NCBI GenBank assembly: GCA_003522945.1
Contig: DPHR01000083.1
Location: forward strand, 1,016-10,650
Reading direction: 5' to 3'
Origin: Clostridiales bacterium
GTDB taxonomy: Bacteria; Bacillota; Clostridia; Oscillospirales; Oscillospiraceae
Length of the DNA: 9,635 nucleotides
Position 1 is the first letter of the stretch. The number at the start of each line of letters is the position of its first letter. Of this stretch, positions 6,175 through 9,635 are shown piece by piece. The position numbers and the translations under genes were made by a program. The notes beneath the pieces are model-generated. The model searched no databases. It had not been told where the DNA came from and worked only from the letters and a program-made list of their open reading frames with translations.

Positions 6175-7030
6175 TGAGATTTTCGTATACCTCATATTCG
6201 CTCCAGATCCCTTCGAGCTTCCGGAACGTATCGGAGAGGTTGTCGGGACGCTGGTAGCCGATGGCAACAATGAGCGCATTGATGAGACTCATCGGCGCTA
6301 CAAGCGAATCCAGGAACGAAACCATATCGCTCTTGGCAAAAAGATTGATATCCGCCACGCCGACAAACGGCGAGGACTGACCGTCCGTAATGCCGATCGC
6401 CGTTGCGCCGGTGGATTTGGCAAACTGCATTGCCTTGATCGTGCGCGAGGAATAGCGCGGGAAGCTGATGCCGAGAAAAACGTCCCCTTCATGGATGCGG
6501 AACACCTGCTCATAGACCTCGCTCACGGACGTATCATGGATCAGCCGCACATTGTCGAGCAGAAGATTGAGATAAAATCCGAGAAAGCTCGCAAGCGATG
6601 TGGACGAGCGCATGCCGACGATGTAAACGGTCTCGGCCTTGAGGATCGCATCGACCGCGCGGTTGAAGTCTTCTTTGCTCACCTCGTCGATCGTGCTGCG
6701 GAGCTTGTCCATATCCGCGGAGAGCACGGCGTCGAGAATGTTGCCGCGGTCGATCTGTTCCTTAGCAACCTCAATGCGCTGCACCGCCGTAAGACGGTTG
6801 CGGATCATCTCCTGCATGGCGCGCCGCATCCCCGGGTACCCGTCATACCCAAGCTCCGTAGCAAAGCGGACGACCGTCGATTCCGAAACGCCGACCGTCT
6901 GCCCGAGCTTTCCCGCCGTCATAAAGGCGGCTTTGTCGTAGTTTTCCGAAATGTACCGGCAGATCATCCGCTGGCCCTTGGAAAATTTATGATTCTCTTT
7001 ATTGATAAGCGCCAGAATATCGCGTTCCAT
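6167..7030 (-). CDS. MurR/RpiR-family transcriptional regulator
   Basis: RpiR-family proteins are sugar-phosphate-responsive DNA-binding regulators. This 287-residue protein has an N-terminal helix-turn-helix domain (about 1-77), with AGKLGQTVGVSESTVVRFATELGYDGYPG at about 39-67 as the recognition region. A C-terminal SIS (sugar isomerase) domain spans about 130-262, including VYIVGMRSSTSLA (135-147), GDVFLGISFPRYSSRT (182-197) and GATAIGITDG (208-217). Serines at 142-143 and 194-195 sit where phosphosugars bind in the family. The ATG (7028-7030) has GAGGGG about 6 nt upstream. It is the first gene of the unit running to ispH-S1, right after a terminator. No sugar-metabolism gene is nearby, so its target and ligand are unknown; autoregulation of this unit is an inference. 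Confidence 0.92.
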   Translation of the reverse strand: MERDILALINKENHKFSKGQRMICRYISENYDKAAFMTAGKLGQTVGVSESTVVRFATELGYDGYPGMRRAMQEMIRNRLTAVQRIEVAKEQIDRGNILDAVLSADMDKLRSTIDEVSKEDFNRAVDAILKAETVYIVGMRSSTSLASFLGFYLNLLLDNVRLIHDTSVSEVYEQVFRIHEGDVFLGISFPRYSSRTIKAMQFAKSTGATAIGITDGQSSPFVGVADINLFAKSDMVSFLDSLVAPMSLINALIVAIGYQRPDNLSDTFRKLEGIWSEYEVYENLND

Positions 7031-7055
7031 GGCAGGCCCCTCATAATTCCTTTAC

Positions 7056-7083
7056 AAAAAATCTCCCGGATGATATCCGGGAG
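7056..7083 (-). terminator. Rho-independent terminator after the rluB-like gene
   Basis: On the minus strand CTCCCGGAT (7075-7083) pairs perfectly with ATCCGGGAG (7063-7071) across a 3-nt loop, followed by A and six T residues (7056-7061). It closes the ytfJ-dacF-rluB unit, about 80 nt after the rluB-like stop. It lies only 25 nt before the rpiR-family start codon, so it also occupies the leader of the next unit. Confidence 0.88.
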
Positions 7084-7087
7084 TTTC

Positions 7088-7116
7088 ATTTTAGACCTAT
7101 TTTCCTGCAAATGCAA
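7088..7116 (-). promoter_or_regulatory. Candidate promoter of the rpiR-to-ispH-S1 unit
   Basis: The minus strand has TTGCAT (7111-7116), a 17-nt spacer and TAAAAT (7088-7093, 5 of 6 to consensus). The predicted start near 7081 falls at the first bases of the terminator hairpin (7063-7083), so the mRNA would begin with that stem-loop. The -35 match is weak (3 of 6). The rest of the 131-nt gap between 7031 and 7161 is AT-rich, with four TGCA words between 7106 and 7150 and no sign of a small gene. Confidence 0.4.
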
Positions 7117-7161
7117 GCTAATTTTGCAATTCACATGGATAAATCCTGCAAAAAGAAGCCA

Positions 7162-7866
7162 TCAGCGCAGACTTTGCAAGTATTCCAGCTCTTTTCCCGT
7201 CAAATACCGCCACTGTCCGGCGGGCAGATCGCCAAGGGAAATCTCCCCCTGCCGGATGCGGAGAAGCCGCTGCACCTTGAGCCCCGCGGCGGCGCACATG
7301 TTTCGCACCTCGCGGTTTTTCCCCTCACGGATCGTGACATCGATAAGTGCCCAATCCTCCGTGGAGCGAAGAACGCGCACCTCCGCCGCGCGGTACCGCA
7401 CCCCCTCATATACGATCGGGCGGCGCAGCGCTCCGGCGGCTTCCGCCGCGTCCGGGCCGCTCACCCATACGCGGTATGTTTTGCTCACGCCGTGCGACGG
7501 ATGCGTCAGACGATTCGCCATCTCGCCGTCATCGGTGAAGAGCAGCAGTCCTTCCGACATGCAGTCGAGCCGACCGACCGGGAAAAGGCGCACACCGGCG
7601 TCCTGCACAAGCTCGGCGACCGTCGGGCGGCCGTGCGTGTCGCGCAGCGTTGTAACGTATCCGCGGGGCTTGTGGAGAAGAACATATGTATGCTCCTCCG
7701 GCAGCGAAAGACGCTTGCCGTTCAATAAGACAACGTCGCCTTCTTCTGCGCCCGATCCGAGAGAGGCGGTCACGCCGTTGACCGTGACTCTCCCCTGCCG
7801 GATATATTCCTCCGCCTCGCGGCGGGAGCAAACGCCCGCCGCGGCAATGTATTTTTGAAGTCTCAT
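7162..7866 (-). CDS. rluB: RsuA/RluB-family pseudouridine synthase (probable 23S rRNA, RluB-type)
   Basis: These enzymes isomerise specific uridines of ribosomal RNA to pseudouridine. The 234-residue protein starts with an S4 RNA-binding domain (MRLQKYIAAAGVCSRREAEEYIRQGRVTVNG, about 1-60). The catalytic domain carries LLHKPRGYVTT (63-73) and the active-site motif GRLDCMSEGLLLFTDDG, with catalytic D101; most relatives have T rather than S at the residue before EGLLL. The distal motif EGKNREVRNMCAAAGLKVQRLLRIRQG (about 186-212) is characteristic of the RsuA/RluB/E/F branch. The ATG (7864-7866) has AGGA 9 nt upstream. It follows dacF by 24 nt and precedes a terminator, so it is last in its unit. 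The RluB assignment rests on its Firmicute context; the exact rRNA target cannot be read here. Confidence 0.9.
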   Translation of the reverse strand: MRLQKYIAAAGVCSRREAEEYIRQGRVTVNGVTASLGSGAEEGDVVLLNGKRLSLPEEHTYVLLHKPRGYVTTLRDTHGRPTVAELVQDAGVRLFPVGRLDCMSEGLLLFTDDGEMANRLTHPSHGVSKTYRVWVSGPDAAEAAGALRRPIVYEGVRYRAAEVRVLRSTEDWALIDVTIREGKNREVRNMCAAAGLKVQRLLRIRQGEISLGDLPAGQWRYLTGKELEYLQSLR

Positions 7867-7890
7867 TCTCTTTCTTCCTTTGCTGATCGG

Positions 7891-8961
7891 TTATGCCGGG
7901 TATATGCCGGAAAACAACGATTCACGCGCGCTTTTCTCCCCGGCCCATCGGAGCGCCGCCGTACACACGGCCTCTCCATCCGCCCAAATAACAAGTTCAC
8001 CCGCTGCGGCCCCCGCCGGAACCGGCGCAAAAATAAAATGCGGCAGACGGGCGGTAAGCTCAACTTGCGCGCTCTTCGGAAGGCACAGGCAGACGCCACG
8101 GTCGAGCACGGCAGCGCTTTCCGCTTCCGGACCGCCAATGACCGGCACATGCTCCACCGGTTTCCCTTCCGGTAGCTTGAACTCCGCGTAAGCATCAAAC
8201 GCCCAGTCGTAGAGCGCGGCATGATCCTTCCAGTCGTTCGGGTCGGAAAGCGTTACGCAGATGAGCTGCATACCGTCGCGCTCACAGCTCGTGACGAGGC
8301 ATCGGCCCGCGGCTTTCGTGTACCCGGTCTTGCCGCCGTTCACGCCGCGGCAGCTCCAGAGCAGCTTGTTGTGGTTCACATACGTTACACCGTGGATACA
8401 GCTGCTGCGCATGGAGAGAATCTCCGCGAGCACGTCGTTTTGAAGCGCCGCCGCCATAATGAGGCCGAGATCGTGCGCGGAGGCACGGTGTCCGTCGGCA
8501 TCAAGCCCGTGAGGATTGGCAAAATGTGAGCCGGTAAGGCCAAGTTCCTCCGCTTTGCGGTTCATCTGCTCAATGAATGCATCGCCGCCGAGCGAACCGG
8601 CAATAGCAAGCGCGGCGTCGTTGCCGGAAGCGAGCAGCAGCCCCTCTAAAAGCTCACGGAGTGTATAGCCCTCCCCGGCACGAAGGTACATGGACGAGCC
8701 CTCTACCGTTGTCCACTCGCTCTGCACCGTAACGCTGCGTTCCGGCGAGGCGAGATCGAGCGCGGTAAGCGCCGTCATAAGTTTTGTTGTGCTCGCAATG
8801 AGCATCGGCGTATCGGCATTTTTCTCAGCAAGTACCGCGCCGGATCCTGCGTGGAGCACGATCATCGCTTCCGCCGAAGTGCCGGGCGGCGAGGATGCCG
8901 CCGGAGCGGAGGCAGAGAACAGGATCGCCGCTGCCAGAGCCAGAATTACCGTTTTCTTCAT
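7891..8961 (-). CDS. dacF: D-alanyl-D-alanine carboxypeptidase (DacF-like, low-molecular-weight PBP)
   Basis: This secreted penicillin-binding protein removes the terminal D-Ala from peptidoglycan pentapeptides, limiting cross-linking. It has 356 residues. A signal peptide (about 1-23: KK then a hydrophobic run ending near SAPAASS) directs export. The serine-peptidase motifs are complete: S57-T-T-K60 (nucleophile and base), S112-G-N114 and K211-T-G213. NPHGLDADGH (149-158) also fits the S11 family. Residues from about 250 look like the PBP5-type C-terminal beta domain, ending without an obvious C-terminal membrane anchor. The position after ytfJ and before an rlu gene resembles sporulation-linked dacF loci, hence the name; a vegetative DacA/DacB-like role is possible. 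The start codon sits just after a strong hairpin (8965-9000) and has only a weak GGTGG-type binding site. Confidence 0.92.
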   Translation of the reverse strand: MKKTVILALAAAILFSASAPAASSPPGTSAEAMIVLHAGSGAVLAEKNADTPMLIASTTKLMTALTALDLASPERSVTVQSEWTTVEGSSMYLRAGEGYTLRELLEGLLLASGNDAALAIAGSLGGDAFIEQMNRKAEELGLTGSHFANPHGLDADGHRASAHDLGLIMAAALQNDVLAEILSMRSSCIHGVTYVNHNKLLWSCRGVNGGKTGYTKAAGRCLVTSCERDGMQLICVTLSDPNDWKDHAALYDWAFDAYAEFKLPEGKPVEHVPVIGGPEAESAAVLDRGVCLCLPKSAQVELTARLPHFIFAPVPAGAAAGELVIWADGEAVCTAALRWAGEKSARESLFSGIYPA

Positions 8962-8964
8962 AAA

Positions 8965-9000
8965 TAAGCACCACCCATGGATTGATTCGGGCGGTGCTTA
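8965..9000 (-). promoter_or_regulatory. Stem-loop in the dacF leader covering its ribosome binding site
   Basis: A 12-bp stem (8965-8976 with 8989-9000, one G-U pair on the minus-strand RNA) encloses a 12-nt loop. It ends 3 nt before the dacF ATG. The only Shine-Dalgarno-like bases (GGGTGG) are in the 3' arm, so folding would hide them. The tail (TTTATG) is too short for a convincing terminator, though attenuation after ytfJ is an alternative. Confidence 0.6.
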
Positions 9001-9029
9001 GTATGACCGGTATGCCGGGGAAATTATTC
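8999..9029 (-). promoter_or_regulatory. Possible forespore-sigma (SigF/SigG-type) promoter for dacF
   Basis: The minus strand has GAATA (9025-9029) and CATACTA (8999-9005) separated by 19 nt. These resemble the SigG pattern I recall (GHATR, about 18 nt, CATnHTA). The dacF gene of Bacillus subtilis is forespore-expressed, which makes the match meaningful, but the spacer is one nt long and the motifs are short. Confidence 0.3.
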
Positions 9030-9392
9030 CTTGTTCTTCTTATTTACGATGTTGTCGATGCGGTCGAGCACATCGGGCATCATCTCCACAACGCGGTCCA
9101 TCGTCGAAAGCGGATTGGAGGAAACGCTGATCATGCGGCAGGTGCCGTCCTTGATGACAAAGAAGCCGACCGGCTCGACCTTGACGCCCGCGCCGTTGCC
9201 GCCGGTAAAGGAAATGCCCTTGCTGCCGGTCGTGCCGCCGGTGCCGATGCCGAAGCTCATGCGCGAGACCGGAATGACGGTAATGCCGTCGGGCGTGCTG
9301 ATGGGTTTGCCGATAATGGTGTCTGCGTCAACCAGCTGCCGGATCTTACTGACCGTCATGTCCATGAGAGCGTTGATCTTATTCTCTTCCAT
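9024..9392 (-). CDS. ytfJ: Sporulation protein YtfJ/GerW family
   Basis: YtfJ (GerW) is a small Firmicute protein linked in Bacillus to spore germination; homologues also occur in non-spore-formers and its biochemical role is unclear. The 122-residue product shows the family pattern: a short helix (MEENKINALMDMTVSKIRQLVDADTIIGKPI), then ITVIPVSRMSFGIGTGG (37-53), a glycine-rich stretch to about residue 70 (SKGISFTGGNGAGV) and VEPVGFFVI (72-80), then a C-terminal helix with a lysine-rich end. I chose the ATG at 9390-9392, which has AAAGGA 9 nt upstream; an in-frame ATG at 9408-9410 would add MKGKTT but lacks a binding site. It overlaps the end of the upstream DUF2953-like gene by 14 nt, indicating co-transcription. 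Confidence 0.92.
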   Translation of the reverse strand: MEENKINALMDMTVSKIRQLVDADTIIGKPISTPDGITVIPVSRMSFGIGTGGTTGSKGISFTGGNGAGVKVEPVGFFVIKDGTCRMISVSSNPLSTMDRVVEMMPDVLDRIDNIVNKKNKE

Positions 9393-9635
9393 TGTCGTCT
9401 TTCCTTTCATTCGTCGCCGCGGCAGGTTTATCCTCCGGACGGCTGTTTATTTTCCATTTCAAGAACTCCACGCCGAGCGCCACGGCCAGATGCACCAGCC
9501 GGAACAGCTGCAGCGAGAGAACGATGCGCGCAGAGACCGTCGGCTCTTCCGATGTATAGTCCGCGCCGATCTCGATGTCACGCCGGAGAACACGGATCTT
9601 CTTTCCCGCCAGCGCCGGGAGCGTCTCCGCCGCGG
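9379..9635 (-). CDS. DUF2953-like protein, C-terminal part
   Basis: An open frame enters from the right edge and stops at TAA (9379-9381). About 84 codons are visible, reading AAETLPALAGKKIRVLRRDIEIGADYTSEEPTVSARIVLSLQLFRLVHLAVALGVEFLKWKINSR and then a charged tail ending NGRE. The pattern of basic residues, a DYTSEEP-like acidic turn, then a hydrophobic stretch (about 20 residues, VLSLQLFRLVHLAVALGVEFL) fits the C-terminal end of DUF2953 (YtfI-like) membrane-associated proteins. In Firmicutes these are encoded directly upstream of ytfJ. The function of that family is unknown. The assignment rests partly on position, because only the tail is present. Its final 14 nt overlap ytfJ. Confidence 0.65.
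   Translation of the reverse strand, partial: AAETLPALAGKKIRVLRRDIEIGADYTSEEPTVSARIVLSLQLFRLVHLAVALGVEFLKWKINSRPEDKPAAATNERKDDNGRE

Noticed and set aside
5663..7858. 731-codon plus-strand open frame
   Set aside because: It lies antisense across three well-supported genes and two intergenic signals. Its translation is Arg/Ser-rich with no recognisable domain, so it is a reading-frame shadow.
8965..9000. Stem-loop read as a standard rho-independent terminator for ytfJ
   Set aside because: The stem is strong, but the following bases are TTTATG, without a real U tract, and the dacF start codon is immediately adjacent. A leader structure is more likely, although partial attenuation cannot be excluded.

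Overview
This is a gene-dense, GC-rich bacterial chromosome segment with every gene on the minus strand. It looks like a Clostridia-class Firmicute, probably near Oscillospiraceae/Ruminococcaceae. The evidence is an IspH-ribosomal protein S1 fusion, a DUF2953-ytfJ-dacF-rluB block, a carD-ispD-ispF block, strong AGGAGG-type ribosome binding sites and ATGA start/stop overlaps. I see no mobile elements, tRNA or rRNA genes, CRISPR arrays or phage genes. It reads as core genome.

In the direction of transcription (right to left) there are three units. Unit A (9635 to about 7056) holds the C-terminal end of a DUF2953-like membrane-associated protein, the sporulation protein YtfJ/GerW, a DacF-type D-Ala-D-Ala carboxypeptidase and an RluB/RsuA-type pseudouridine synthase. 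It ends at a rho-independent terminator (7056-7083). Unit B (7030 to 1515) holds a MurR/RpiR-family regulator, an HI0933/BaiN-type flavoprotein, cytidylate kinase, a PlsC acyltransferase and the 707-residue IspH-S1 fusion. These five genes overlap or nearly abut, and the unit ends at a strong terminator (1515-1549). Unit C (from a promoter at 1463-1490 to the left edge) holds a CarD/CdnL-type RNA polymerase-binding protein, IspD and the start of IspF.

Three enzymes of the MEP isoprenoid pathway (IspH, IspD, IspF) are spread over two adjacent transcription units. They sit with membrane-lipid (PlsC), nucleotide (Cmk), translation (S1, Rlu) and transcription (CarD) functions, so the region looks like a growth-linked housekeeping cluster.

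The most interesting spot is the IspH/S1 junction. The fused frame carries a near-perfect Shine-Dalgarno (AAGGAGG, 2857-2863) 11 nt before an in-frame ATG (2843-2845). That ATG is where a free-standing S1 protein would begin. The ATG is the end of a run of eight A residues; losing one A would end IspH at a TGA overlapping that ATG. Codon choice also changes sharply at this point. One locus may therefore make fused IspH-S1, free S1 and possibly free IspH. The dacF leader (RBS inside a 12-bp hairpin, forespore-sigma-like boxes) and the rpiR leader (terminator hairpin placed where transcription would start) are secondary points of interest.
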